Source of the DNA: Chroogloeocystis siderophila 5.2 s.c.1
GTDB taxonomy: Bacteria > Cyanobacteriota > Cyanobacteriia > Cyanobacteriales > Chroococcidiopsidaceae
Assembly: GCF_001904655.1 (NCBI RefSeq)
Contig: NZ_MRCC01000012.1
Coordinates: forward strand, 1 to 64,000
Direction: 5' to 3'
Length of the DNA stretch: 64,000 nucleotides
The notes beneath the pieces were generated by a model. The model searched no databases, was not told the DNA's origin, and was given only the letters and a program-made list of their open reading frames with translations. Below, one piece after another: positions 37,411-46,061 of this stretch. The translations under genes were made by a program, and so were the position numbers. Position 1 is the stretch's first letter; the number at the start of each line of letters is the position of its first letter.

Positions 37411-37865
37411 ATGGCAGTAGAACGGACTATCAGACGTAGTCGCACAGTAACGGTTTTTTTCGAGATTTTCGGAAATTTGCGTTGAAAGGAAATGTTGTGG
37501 AACTAGCGATCGCAGTTATTATTGGCGGTGCATTTAGCAATATCGTAACCTCGTTTGCGCAAGATATCGTCATGCCATTGATTAACCCACTCATTCCCGC
37601 CGAAGATTGGCGCGAAGTCATTAATACAAGTCCAAATATATAGAATAGAATTGGTAGTTTTATAGGCTCGGTCGTTGATTTTATTATTGCGTTTGCCCTA
37701 TATCTAGCAATTCGCTCCCTAGCCCGCTTTAAGCGTCAAGAAGAACTTGTACCACCAGAACCGACACAAGAGTATCCTTATTATTTAACTAAAATCCTCA
37801 TTGCGGCAACTCGTTGCCCTGCTTGTACTTCAGAATTGTCACCCCAAAGCCCGATAATAAGCTAG
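37411..37865 (+). pseudogene. mscL: Large-conductance mechanosensitive channel (MscL), broken
   Basis: ATG 37411 reads MAVERTIRRSRTVT and then shifts frame within a run of seven T at 37454-37460. In the new frame the text is FRDFRKFALKGNVVELAIAV, then IIGGAFSNIVTSFAQDIVMPL, clearly MscL. A second lesion is the in-frame TAG at 37641 (SPNI stop NRIGSFIG), and the second membrane segment SVVDFIIAFALYLAIRS follows. The C-terminus keeps a CPACTSEL remnant seen in some cyanobacterial MscL. The lost product is the emergency osmotic release channel. Homopolymer position makes a sequencing error possible for the first lesion but not for the stop. Confidence 0.88.
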
Positions 37866-37893
37866 AGAAGACATACATTTTTAGTATTACGTT

Positions 37894-38811
37894 ATGACTG
37901 TTGCTGCCAATACTGCGCCAGAAATCGCATCCCGTTTTGTTAATCGAGTACTTGCAATTAAGCCGTTGGCAAATTTAGCCAAGCACCAAGCACGGCAAAT
38001 GATGATTAAACGTGCAGAAAAAATTGGTGTTCCTTGGACGAAGCAAGTACAAGAATTAAAACAGCTTGACTGGGATACTCAACTTGCACAAGTCGAAAAT
38101 CCGCATTTGCAATATCCTGATTACTATTGCTGTTCGTTTCATGCTTACGAGCAAGGTAATTTAAGCTGGGATGCGGCGCTAGAAGTCGAAGTTGCCGCCC
38201 GCGCAGTTCATGCAGGAATTTGGGCAGATGCAGGCGCAGAGGGTGATGCTCGGCTCCGCGCGTCGTATCATGACATTCTCAAAGAAGTTGCGCAGCCACG
38301 CGACATTCTAGATATCGGCTGTAGTGTTGGTATGAGTACGTTTGCCTTACAAGAAGTCTACCCACACGCAGCAATTACTGGTTTAGATTTATCACCTTAT
38401 TTTCTTGCGGTTGCCAATTACCGCGCGCAACAACGTCAAAATCAAATCAACTGGGTACACGCGGCGGCTGAATCGACTGGATTAGCATCAGCATCGTTTG
38501 ATTTAGTTTCGATCTTTCTGGTATGTCACGAATTGCCACAATCGGCGACACGGCAAATTTTTCAAGAAGTACGACGCTTACTTCGTCCTGGTGGCTATTT
38601 AGCAATTATGGATATGAATCCGCAATCAGAAATTTACGGTAAGATGCCTCCTTACATTTTGACGTTACTCAAAAGCACCGAGCCGTATTTAGATGAATAT
38701 TTCACTCTGGATATTGAAGCAGCGTTGAAAGACGCAGGGTTTCAAAATATTGCGATCGCGCCTAATACCCCCCGCCATCGTACTATCACGGCACAAGTAG
38801 CGGTTGGGTAG
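37894..38811 (+). CDS. Class I SAM-dependent methyltransferase
   Basis: A 305-residue protein with a Rossmann methyltransferase domain. An N-terminal region of about 130 residues includes NPHLQYPDYYCCSFHAYEQGNLSW. It is followed by the SAM motif RDILDIGCSVGMSTFALQ, ITGLDLSPYFLAVANYRA (acidic residue after beta-2), SFDLVSIFLVCHELP and LLRPGGYLAIMDMNP. The substrate is not evident. The N-terminal segment is conserved in cyanobacterial homologues. It stands alone, 28 bp after the mscL relic. Confidence 0.8.
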   Translation: MTVAANTAPEIASRFVNRVLAIKPLANLAKHQARQMMIKRAEKIGVPWTKQVQELKQLDWDTQLAQVENPHLQYPDYYCCSFHAYEQGNLSWDAALEVEVAARAVHAGIWADAGAEGDARLRASYHDILKEVAQPRDILDIGCSVGMSTFALQEVYPHAAITGLDLSPYFLAVANYRAQQRQNQINWVHAAAESTGLASASFDLVSIFLVCHELPQSATRQIFQEVRRLLRPGGYLAIMDMNPQSEIYGKMPPYILTLLKSTEPYLDEYFTLDIEAALKDAGFQNIAIAPNTPRHRTITAQVAVG

Positions 38812-38816
38812 CATTT

Positions 38817-38932
38817 TCGCCCCCTAAATCCCCCACTTGTGGGGGACTTTGAATGGTTTGGAGTGTCTGCCTCCTCTTGCTCTTCCTTAGAATTGGGAGA
38901 AGATGAAGAAAAATATTTGTTTACGGAACTAT
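38817..38932. repeat. Intergenic palindromic repeat, copy C
   Basis: Begins GCCCCCTAAATCCCCCACTT then GTGGGGGACTTTGAA (a CCCCCAC...GTGGGGG palindrome). It ends AATTGGGAGAAGATGAAGAA, then AAATATTTGTTTACGGAACTA. Its two ends match the ends of the 29684-29963 element, but it lacks that element's insert. Its start matches the 1984 copy in reverse. Confidence 0.65.
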
Positions 38933-39004
38933 AGGGGGTTCGCCTGAGTGGTAGGTTCCTAACTTTGGGATTGAAGGAAGAAAAATTGAATTCTTGCAAA
39001 AAGT

Positions 39005-39874
39005 CTAATGTACCAGTTCCCTAACCTCTGATTGCTGATCTCTAACTCCTTGGATAGTCTGATCGCAGTAAATTTCACAAGAATTGTTGGGACTTTCAAT
39101 TAGCTTAACTTTGTGTAATGTAGCTCCTAGTTCTTGGATGGGCGATCGCAAAACATTACTGATGTATACCGCGATATTTTCTGCGGTTGGGACAACTTCG
39201 GCAAAGTAAGCGATGTCTTTGTTTAAGAAGGTATGATCGAGCGGTTCGACAACTAAATCATCGATGATTTGTTGCAATGCACCTAAGTCAACGAGCATTC
39301 CGGTACGCGGGTCAATCTCACCTTTAACAGTGACTTCTAAATGATAGTTGTGTCCGTGTCCGTTGGGACGCGCGCACTTACCATAAATTTCTGAGTTCTC
39401 TTCGTAACTGAGATCCGGACGTGCTAGCCGATGTGCAGCGCTGAAGTGTGTACTGAGTGTTAAGTAAGCTTCCATGCCGTTTCCTTGATATTCTGCCCAA
39501 AGTTCTGGATGTTCAAAGAGTTGAATGCGGACTAAAGATAAGTAAGGTGCTAGTCGCTGCCAAATGACTCTGGCAATGTTTTCGGTGGTAGGCAGTGTTT
39601 GTTGAAATTCTGTCCAAACATCGTTAAGGTGCGAAAAATCGAGTTGGCTAGTAACTTCGCGCTTGATTACCTGTTTGACTTCAGACAAATTTTGTACCAT
39701 GCCATATTCATCGAGTTCACCGGCGAGGGAAACATATAGAATGTAGTTGTGTCCGTGTCCTGGTGTTCGCGCGCAAAGTCCAAAACGCTGTGTATTCTCA
39801 GCCTCACTTAATTCGGGTAGCCAATACCGATGACTCGCTGAAAACTGTGCGCGACGGTTAACAATGCATTGCAT
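39005..39874 (-). CDS. queD: Tandem 6-carboxytetrahydropterin synthase (QueD/PTPS-like) fusion
   Basis: A 289-residue protein of two fused QueD-like domains. QueD makes 6-carboxytetrahydropterin for queuosine/preQ0. Domain 1 (about 1-135): zinc-type FSASHRY and GHGHNY, catalytic-position Cys in FGLCARTPG, PTTENIARVIW. Domain 2 (about 138-275): FSAAHRL, GKCARPNGHGHNY, LDHTFLN, PTAENIAVYI and IESPNNSCEIY. Domain 2 has all expected residues. In domain 1 the position of the catalytic His (LDH in family) is Phe (LDFSHLND), although zinc ligands and Cys remain, so it may be a regulatory or altered half. QueE is at 23489. Confidence 0.85.
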   Translation of the reverse strand: MQCIVNRRAQFSASHRYWLPELSEAENTQRFGLCARTPGHGHNYILYVSLAGELDEYGMVQNLSEVKQVIKREVTSQLDFSHLNDVWTEFQQTLPTTENIARVIWQRLAPYLSLVRIQLFEHPELWAEYQGNGMEAYLTLSTHFSAAHRLARPDLSYEENSEIYGKCARPNGHGHNYHLEVTVKGEIDPRTGMLVDLGALQQIIDDLVVEPLDHTFLNKDIAYFAEVVPTAENIAVYISNVLRSPIQELGATLHKVKLIESPNNSCEIYCDQTIQGVRDQQSEVRELVH

Positions 39875-39969
39875 GAGTACACGAGTTGTTGAATGTAAAG
39901 TTTTTTGAATGATGCTGATAACAGCATAAACTAATTAGCGTGCGCATTGCACCTGACGCTGAGTTGTGA

Positions 39970-40773
39970 ATGCAATCGATGTTTGATTCTCGTTTCTGTC
40001 CGCGTGAGTTTACACAATTTCCCATCGAGTTTGGTTGGCAGCAGCTGCGACCGCCAATTTTGCTCTTTCTGGCAATTCTCATCGCTATTGTTGTTAGCTT
40101 TTGGCTCATTACTCGTAAGTGGCGTTTCAATCGAAAATGGATAATTCCTGGTATTGCTGCACTCGTGTTTAGCTTGATTGCGATTGGCTTGCTGTCTATT
40201 GTTGTTGTGAATGGACTATTTCTGCCTGCTGATCCTGGAACTTCTGTCGATGCGATTGTCATTTTAGGTCGAGGTAGAGCCTTGAGAATGGAGCGGGCTA
40301 GGGTTGCGACTCAATTGTGGCAAGCTAAAAGAGCACCCGTAATTTTTGTCAGTGGTCGAGGTGATGCTTTACCAATTATTGAGTTATTGATTGCACAAGG
40401 TGTACCTAGAAATGTTGTCGATGGCGAAAACTGTTCATTGACGACGAAAGAAAATGCGATTTTTTCAGCAGCAATTCTACAACAGCGAAACATTCAACGA
40501 ATTTTACTAATCAGCGATCCTCCGCATATGTGGCGATCGCTGGTCGAATTTCGTGCTTATGGATTTACGGTTATTCCGCGTACAAGTCAGTTACCAGATG
40601 AGTGGAATTTACCACAAATAGCTTACGTAGCTTTACGTGAATCAATTGGTTTCCCGTGGTATCTTTGGCGACAGCTTGTAGCTCCACCTTCTCAGATGAT
40701 GCCGGATGTTGAACTATCAGCTTTGCTGCAAAAAGCACAACAGTACGGTCAACAACGTCTCTATGTTGATTAA
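39970..40773 (+). CDS. YdcF/ElyC-like (DUF218) membrane protein
   Basis: A 267-residue protein with two N-terminal membrane segments (about 33-52, ILLFLAILIAIVVSFWL; and about 60-87, IIPGIAALVFSLIAIGLLSI), followed by a DUF218 domain: VDAIVILGRGRALRMERA, PVIFVSGRGDALPI, SLTTKENAIFSAAIL and ILLISDPPHMWRSL. This ElyC-like topology is associated with envelope or undecaprenyl carrier handling. Its stop overlaps the end of the J-domain gene by four bases on the opposite strand. Confidence 0.82.
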   Translation: MQSMFDSRFCPREFTQFPIEFGWQQLRPPILLFLAILIAIVVSFWLITRKWRFNRKWIIPGIAALVFSLIAIGLLSIVVVNGLFLPADPGTSVDAIVILGRGRALRMERARVATQLWQAKRAPVIFVSGRGDALPIIELLIAQGVPRNVVDGENCSLTTKENAIFSAAILQQRNIQRILLISDPPHMWRSLVEFRAYGFTVIPRTSQLPDEWNLPQIAYVALRESIGFPWYLWRQLVAPPSQMMPDVELSALLQKAQQYGQQRLYVD

Positions 40774-41465
40774 GCGATCGCCTCTAGCGATTCTTGGGCT
40801 TCGCAATGCAAACCAGCCGCGATTCGGAATAATTCTTGACCCATGTGCAAATAGCGATCGTCATAGTTGAGTGGAAAGTAACTCAACTCTTCGATGCCAT
40901 CGCCTACTTGATTGAGACAGTAGTACAAGTGCGCTGCGGCTCCCGCAACACTAGGAGGATTCGGCAACGAGCGAAACGCTACTTGCGCTTGTTTGAGCCA
41001 GTCGCGACAGCTTTGCAGATAATCTTCAAAATCTCCTAATAATTCATCGTCAAACGGATCGGCTGCCAAATTTTCGATTTGTTCTTCTAACGAGTTGAGA
41101 ATTCGGCAAATCAAACGATTCACGGGTTGATAGACTTGGTGCAGCCATCGTGCTAATTCCTCATCAGCATCTCTTCCCGTTTGCCGCGAGGTACGGTATT
41201 GATTTTGTGCTGCTGTGGTACGCTGTTGTCGTTCGCGACGCGTTGTTTTTTGTGTGAGGAGTTGTTCGTCATAGGATTGCCGTTTTTGAACATCTCCTAG
41301 AACTTCGTATGCTGCGTTAATGCGAATAATTTGCTCATGATCGGCGGTGTCCTGATGACTATCAGGATGAAATTTTTTTACCAAGCGGCGATAAGCTTGC
41401 TTAATTTCCGCTTGGCTCGCTGCTGCATTAACGTCAAGAGTGTCGTAATGATTCGATGCCATCAC
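40770..41465 (-). CDS. DnaJ-domain (J-domain) protein
   Basis: A 231-residue protein. The N-terminal J domain (about 3-66) has YDTLDVNAAASQAEIKQAYRRLVKKFHPDSHQ-type sequence with the HPD tripeptide that stimulates Hsp70 ATPase. A basic Arg/Gln linker follows (TTRRERQQRTTAAQNQY) and then a helical C-terminal region with no zinc-finger or client-binding domain of DnaJ. It is therefore a type III J-protein, a specialised Hsp70 co-chaperone. It starts 14 bp from the end of cysK on the same strand and may be cotranscribed with it. Confidence 0.85.
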   Translation of the reverse strand: MMASNHYDTLDVNAAASQAEIKQAYRRLVKKFHPDSHQDTADHEQIIRINAAYEVLGDVQKRQSYDEQLLTQKTTRRERQQRTTAAQNQYRTSRQTGRDADEELARWLHQVYQPVNRLICRILNSLEEQIENLAADPFDDELLGDFEDYLQSCRDWLKQAQVAFRSLPNPPSVAGAAAHLYYCLNQVGDGIEELSYFPLNYDDRYLHMGQELFRIAAGLHCEAQESLEAIA

Positions 41466-41478
41466 ACCTAATTTAGCG

Positions 41479-42441
41479 TTAATTCATCGTGGCAGAAAAT
41501 TTAGGTTCTAAATCTTGGAACAACGGAGTACTTAGGTAACGTTCGCCAAAGCTGGGCTGAATCATCACAATCAGTTTTCCTTTGTTTTCTGCGCGCTGTC
41601 CTACCCGAATTGCAGCACATAAAGCTGCACCACTAGAAATTCCTGAAAGTAGTCCTTCTTCGCGGGCTAAACGGCGTCCGTAGGCGATCGCCTCGTCATC
41701 GGTTACTGTTATAACTTCATCAATCATGTCTACGCGCAAAACTTGTGGGATAAACCCTGCACCAATACCTTGAATTTTATGCGGACCTGGCTTTCCACCG
41801 GAGAGAACTGGGCTATTTACCGGTTCAACAGCGATCGCCTTAAAACTGGGCTTGCGCGCTTTAATCACTTCCGCAACACCTGTAATTGTGCCGCCAGTAC
41901 CAACACCTGCCACCATAAAATCAATTTGCCCATCGGTATCTTGCCAAAGTTCTTCTGCGGTGGTTTCCCGATGAATTTGCGCATTCGCAGGATTGCGGAA
42001 TTGTTGCAGCATATAAGCGTGCGGCGTGCTATCTACAATCATTTGTGCGCGTCGAATCGCTCCACTCATCCCTTCGATACCTGGTGTGAGTTCGAGTTCT
42101 GCACCATAAGCGCGCAGCATTGCTCTTCGTTCGGCACTCATTGTTTCGGGCATTGTTAAAATCAACCGATATCCCTTTGCCGCAGCTGCCATCGCGAGTG
42201 CAATTCCTGTATTACCTGATGTAGGTTCAACCAAGGTTGTCTTTCCAGGATGAATCAGTTTTTCTTTTTCAGCAGCTTGAATCATGCTCAAGCCAATTCG
42301 ATCCTTAACTGAGGCAGATGGATTCATGCTTTCTAGCTTCACAACTATCCGCGCGACGCATCCCTCAGCTTGGGGAATGCGATTAAGTTGCACCAAAGGT
42401 GTGCGACCAATTACTTCTGTAATATTGTTGGCAATTCGCAT
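41479..42441 (-). CDS. cysK: Cysteine synthase A (O-acetylserine sulfhydrylase)
   Basis: A 320-residue PLP enzyme making cysteine from O-acetylserine and sulfide. It has [13 protein letters not shown], the PLP lysine in [11 protein letters not shown] (Lys46), the substrate loop [26 protein letters not shown] and GIGAGFIPQ. Length and motifs are normal. An Rrf2 regulator gene lies 178 bp upstream on the same strand, as in organisms where CymR pairs with CysK. Confidence 0.95.
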   Translation of the reverse strand: MRIANNITEVIGRTPLVQLNRIPQAEGCVARIVVKLESMNPSASVKDRIGLSMIQAAEKEKLIHPGKTTLVEPTSGNTGIALAMAAAAKGYRLILTMPETMSAERRAMLRAYGAELELTPGIEGMSGAIRRAQMIVDSTPHAYMLQQFRNPANAQIHRETTAEELWQDTDGQIDFMVAGVGTGGTITGVAEVIKARKPSFKAIAVEPVNSPVLSGGKPGPHKIQGIGAGFIPQVLRVDMIDEVITVTDDEAIAYGRRLAREEGLLSGISSGAALCAAIRVGQRAENKGKLIVMIQPSFGERYLSTPLFQDLEPKFSATMN

Positions 42442-42619
42442 AGTTTTAGTTTAGTTAAGAGGAATCTAGATGAGAAAGATGTAAAAAAATTAGAGAAAGA
42501 TAAGAAAGTCAAGCAGAAATTGCGACCATTACTCACTGCTTCGCTTTAGTTCTGAATTATAAGTGTCAAATTTTGAATAGAAGAAGTTTTCTCTCAAAAC
42601 TCGAAACTTCTAAGTTGCC

Positions 42620-43057
42620 CTAAATGTAATACATAATATTCAATTGCTTTCTCGCTGCTCGTTGCTCGCAGAGGTTTTGCAGTGAATATTTTTGCAAAAC
42701 AGCGTTGGCTGCTTGACGCGATTCTTGCCAAACTTCTTGAACAACTGCGCTTTCTACCGTTTTTGGTTGAGCTTCGTCTTCACAAGTCGTTGTTTCTAGA
42801 CCGTCTAAGCAGCATATGACGTCGAGTAAAGTAATCTTCCAAGGCTCTCGTGCTAGAACATAACCACCTTTTGCCCCTCGTTGGCTTTTCACTAAACCTC
42901 CGCGCCTCAATGTCGCTAGTAGTTGTTCTAGATAGCGATCTGGGATGTGCTGTTGGGCAGCAATTTGCCGAATTTGCAACGGTTCGCCAATTTCGTAGTT
43001 AGTTGCTAGCTCTAAGAGCGCAAGCAGCGCATATTCCGTCTTACACGAGAGTTCCAC
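42620..43057 (-). CDS. Rrf2-family transcriptional regulator, possibly CymR-like
   Basis: A 145-residue winged-helix protein. It starts MELSCKTEYALLALLELATNY, with the recognition region IRQIAAQQHIPDRYLEQLLATLRRGGLVKSQ-type and RGAKGGYVLAREP. It lacks the three-cysteine Fe-S motif of IscR/NsrR (only CEDEAQ and an adjacent CC at ICCLDG), which suggests a cluster-free regulator such as CymR. CymR represses cysteine genes when bound to CysK, and cysK is the next gene here. The regulatory link is inferred from position. Confidence 0.8.
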   Translation of the reverse strand: MELSCKTEYALLALLELATNYEIGEPLQIRQIAAQQHIPDRYLEQLLATLRRGGLVKSQRGAKGGYVLAREPWKITLLDVICCLDGLETTTCEDEAQPKTVESAVVQEVWQESRQAANAVLQKYSLQNLCEQRAARKQLNIMYYI

Positions 43058-43159
43058 AGGCTAATTTAAACGCGATAGTTTATTAAGCTTTTGATCTGCT
43101 GTTCTTCTAGTATACTCCGGTTCTTTACTGGGGTTTAGTGTGTTTGGATAACTAACGAT

Positions 43160-43183
43160 AAAAAAACCCGCTGGTCGCGGGTT
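43160..43183 (-). terminator. Terminator of the porin gene
   Basis: AACCCGC (43165-43171) and GCGGGTT (43177-43183) form a 7-bp stem with a 5-base loop. On the minus strand it is followed by a T-run (43166 down to 43160), 39 bp after the porin stop. The plus strand also has T-rich sequence. Confidence 0.75.
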
Positions 43184-43221
43184 AACATTTTTTTTAGTTA
43201 CGGAGTTTAACTAATCACAAC

Positions 43222-45162
43222 CTAGAAGTTGAAGGTTGTCCGTAGTGTTCCAATGATAACGTCTGAGTTATCGTTGTTTTGACCGGGAGAACTTAACCAA
43301 ATCACACCAGGTGTAATCGACACGTTATCTGTCAGTTGATATCTGTAGAATCCTTCAACGTGTAACCCGTAGTCACGGTTAAAGCCTACAACGCCAGGTG
43401 CATCTACTCCTCTTAACGTAGGTTCTACACCTGCAAAGATACCTAAGAGGTTACCTTCTTTACCCAAGTCTGGGAAAGCAACTCCACCACCAAATGTCCA
43501 GATGTCAGCACCGCCGCGACCTAAGAGTGTAGCGTTAGTGTAGGTGCCAAATCCGCTGATAGATATTCTGTCACTTAAGCGAAAAGCAGCCGATACACCA
43601 TAGGAATTGGTCACGGTAGGACCAACAGCTAAACCTGGAACACCATCGACGAAGCCATCACCACTGACATCAACAAGGTTTGCTTGGGTTGTACCAACGA
43701 CTGGACCTGCTGATTGATTGCCAAACGAGCCACCGATGTCAAAAATACCGTTACCTGTGGTGTGGTAGCCATGAACGTAAGTTGCTGCTAACGCAACGCG
43801 ATCGCCTAAGTTGAAGTTCAACTGGGCTAGGGCTGCGTAATCTCCATTACCAATACCCGCACTCAAACCAGGATCGCTGGCATTATCAGCTAAGTAACCT
43901 ACGGTCAAAGAACTTGGTCTGAGAACACCGCTACCGCCAAATGCTAATGTTAAACCACCTCCAGCACCGCCACCGATTCGATAAATTGGGTTTTGTTGTG
44001 CGAAGGTAGAGAGCGCACCTCTCCCACCATCGTAGTCCTCAAAATAAGGATTTGCAGTAGCAGCATAGTCAGCGTGAACGCCACCAGTCGCTGCTAAATA
44101 CCCTCTAGCTTGACCAAACAGTGGGAAGTCGTATGCTAACCAATCGACCGCAACACTGTTTTCAAAGTTTGGCGATACATTAAAAGTTTGTTGACCTTCA
44201 AACGTTGCGTTTGGAGCCGCACCATTAAAAGCACTGAAGCTAAATAGCTGTGCATTTCCTGCTGATAAGCGCGTATGCAAAATATCCGAACCACCAAAGC
44301 TGCTTTGGAAGTCCAAGCGTACGCGGTTTTGGAATACAGTGTTGTCGTCTACATCGTCGCCAAACGTATCGCTAATCGCAGCGACAACTTCACCAACTAA
44401 TTTAGTTGTCGTCGAAAATTGGTTGGCTTCGAGTTCGGCTGTTTGTGCTTCTAAAGCATCTACCCGACCGCGTAGCGTTGCGAGTTCCGCCGCAAATTCT
44501 TCTTGCAGCCGCTGGAGGGTTGCTAAGTCTTCCCGACGAACCATATCGGCTGTACCAGCCGCAATCAGTTCGTTAACTCGGTCTAACGCAGCATTTAAAC
44601 CTGCCGCAAACTCATATCGTGTCATTGCTCGATTACCGCGATAGGTTCCATCAGGATAACCCGCGATAACTCCGTAGCGTTCTACGAGCGACTGCAATGC
44701 TTGGAATGCCCAATCAGTCGGTTGGACGTCTGATAGTTGCGAAACCGATGTCACTTGCGCAACTGAGTTAGCATTTCCTCTACCTTCGTTGCTGTAGCGG
44801 TTGAGTTCGTCTAACGATTCAAACGATTCAATTGATGGTGATGGCGCAGCAGGAGCGGTAGCAGGTGCAGTCGCTTGCGCTACAGTCATCGGCATTGCTA
44901 CTGAAGCTTGCCTTAGTACTGTAGGCGCTTGTACTACAGGTTCTGCTTCTACTTGAGGTTGAATAGCGTTTACTGTAGTATTGTTTTGCTCTAGATTGTT
45001 TTCTACGGTTGCAACTACGTAGTCTGTTGCTGGAGCAGCATCTTGCTGATTGAGTTCAGCTGATTGCGGCTGTTCTACTGCATGCGCTGTAGAGGATACA
45101 ACTATTGTTGCACCTAGGACTGCTGGGCTAAGCAGTAGCGATTTCCACAAGATCTTTGACAT
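43222..45162 (-). CDS. SLH-domain OprB-like outer-membrane porin (iron-uptake porin family)
   Basis: A 646-residue outer-membrane protein. A signal peptide of about 28 residues ends near THAVEQ. An Ala/Pro/Thr/Gln-rich linker (to about 125) follows, then one SLH domain (SQLSDVQPTDWAFQALQSLV to MTRYEFAAGLNAALDRV) that ties the barrel to the cell wall. A coiled coil comes next (LQRLQEEFAAELATLRGRVDALEAQTAEL-type), then a beta-barrel of about 400 residues ending in phenylalanine. It resembles SomA/SomB-type and 'iron uptake porin' proteins that let small solutes and inorganic iron across the outer membrane. A terminator follows; the 899-bp upstream region has no gene. Confidence 0.9.
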   Translation of the reverse strand: MSKILWKSLLLSPAVLGATIVVSSTAHAVEQPQSAELNQQDAAPATDYVVATVENNLEQNNTTVNAIQPQVEAEPVVQAPTVLRQASVAMPMTVAQATAPATAPAAPSPSIESFESLDELNRYSNEGRGNANSVAQVTSVSQLSDVQPTDWAFQALQSLVERYGVIAGYPDGTYRGNRAMTRYEFAAGLNAALDRVNELIAAGTADMVRREDLATLQRLQEEFAAELATLRGRVDALEAQTAELEANQFSTTTKLVGEVVAAISDTFGDDVDDNTVFQNRVRLDFQSSFGGSDILHTRLSAGNAQLFSFSAFNGAAPNATFEGQQTFNVSPNFENSVAVDWLAYDFPLFGQARGYLAATGGVHADYAATANPYFEDYDGGRGALSTFAQQNPIYRIGGGAGGGLTLAFGGSGVLRPSSLTVGYLADNASDPGLSAGIGNGDYAALAQLNFNLGDRVALAATYVHGYHTTGNGIFDIGGSFGNQSAGPVVGTTQANLVDVSGDGFVDGVPGLAVGPTVTNSYGVSAAFRLSDRISISGFGTYTNATLLGRGGADIWTFGGGVAFPDLGKEGNLLGIFAGVEPTLRGVDAPGVVGFNRDYGLHVEGFYRYQLTDNVSITPGVIWLSSPGQNNDNSDVIIGTLRTTFNF

Positions 45163-46061
45163 TTTTACCTCTTATCCTCACACCTTTTGTAGATAAAAGA
45201 ATTTTTACATAGACTCATTACACTATAGGCAATGAGACATCCTATTGACACCTGTGGAGGAGGTATACTGTAGTAATTATAAGTTTAACACTGTTTAATG
45301 CTTGATTAAGTCCGAGTTAATAAAATTAATAGCGATTTTCACGGAAACTGATGCGGATTGCTACACGAACATCCAGATTTTGAAGCAACAATTCAAGACC
45401 TGAGCCAATTTTACATGTATAAGCTGCCCATATAATTCGAGTCAAGCTTTTACCTCTTTGTCCCGTCCTAATGAATTTATGATTTGGAATATATCATAGA
45501 CTAAGAAGGTAGTAACACTATAAGCAAGAACTGTTAGTTTTATAAGCTAGATTAATATATAAATTGCTAAAAGATAATAAAGATAATTATGCTGCCTGAT
45601 TGATTAACATCGTTACAGCGTAAGACACAAAATGAAGCTATAGCTAGTAATCGTAATACATAACTTAATACTCAGGTTTTATAAAAAACTCAATAAACTT
45701 TTGTAATATTTTGAGTTTACATAGATGTGTTAAGTTAGCACAGGCTTATTTATACTTTTGTACATAAAATCTAATCTCCTAGGGAATTTCAAGCGATTCT
45801 GTTTGCTGGAGAAAAGACTGTGATCGCGCACGACATAAGCGTTTAACTTGCCTAATAATTAGGTCATTTATTAACAAATGTTTGAACTAGATTAAATAGT
45901 ATTTAATCTTCAACTTAACTACTAAAGAATTAAACTTTTCAGCAAAATTGTAGAATGTAATTAATCATAAAAATCACAATCTCCAACTCAGGGCAAAGTG
46001 TTACTTTGCCGAAGTTACTGATTCAATTAGTTGCTGAACAAGACAAGAAAGAGGCGACTCG
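45163..46061. other. 899-bp AT-rich intergenic region between porin and Usp genes
   Basis: No gene seen in any frame. It must hold the porin promoter (minus) and the Usp gene promoter (plus). A 6-bp inverted repeat around a -10-like hexamer is visible at 45214-45236. The remainder is low-complexity AT-rich sequence. Confidence 0.4.
45214..45236 (-). promoter_or_regulatory. Possible porin promoter element with inverted repeat
   Basis: CTCATT (45214-45219) and AATGAG (45231-45236) flank a minus-strand TATAGT (-10-like). The predicted transcript start would be about 50 nt before the porin ATG. The -35 at the right spacing (TGTCAA) is poor, so this is tentative. Confidence 0.35.

Noticed and set aside
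45245-45265. Plus-strand promoter TTGACA...TATACT in the porin upstream region
   Set aside because: The spacer is only 13 bp to TATACT, too short for a sigma-70 promoter.
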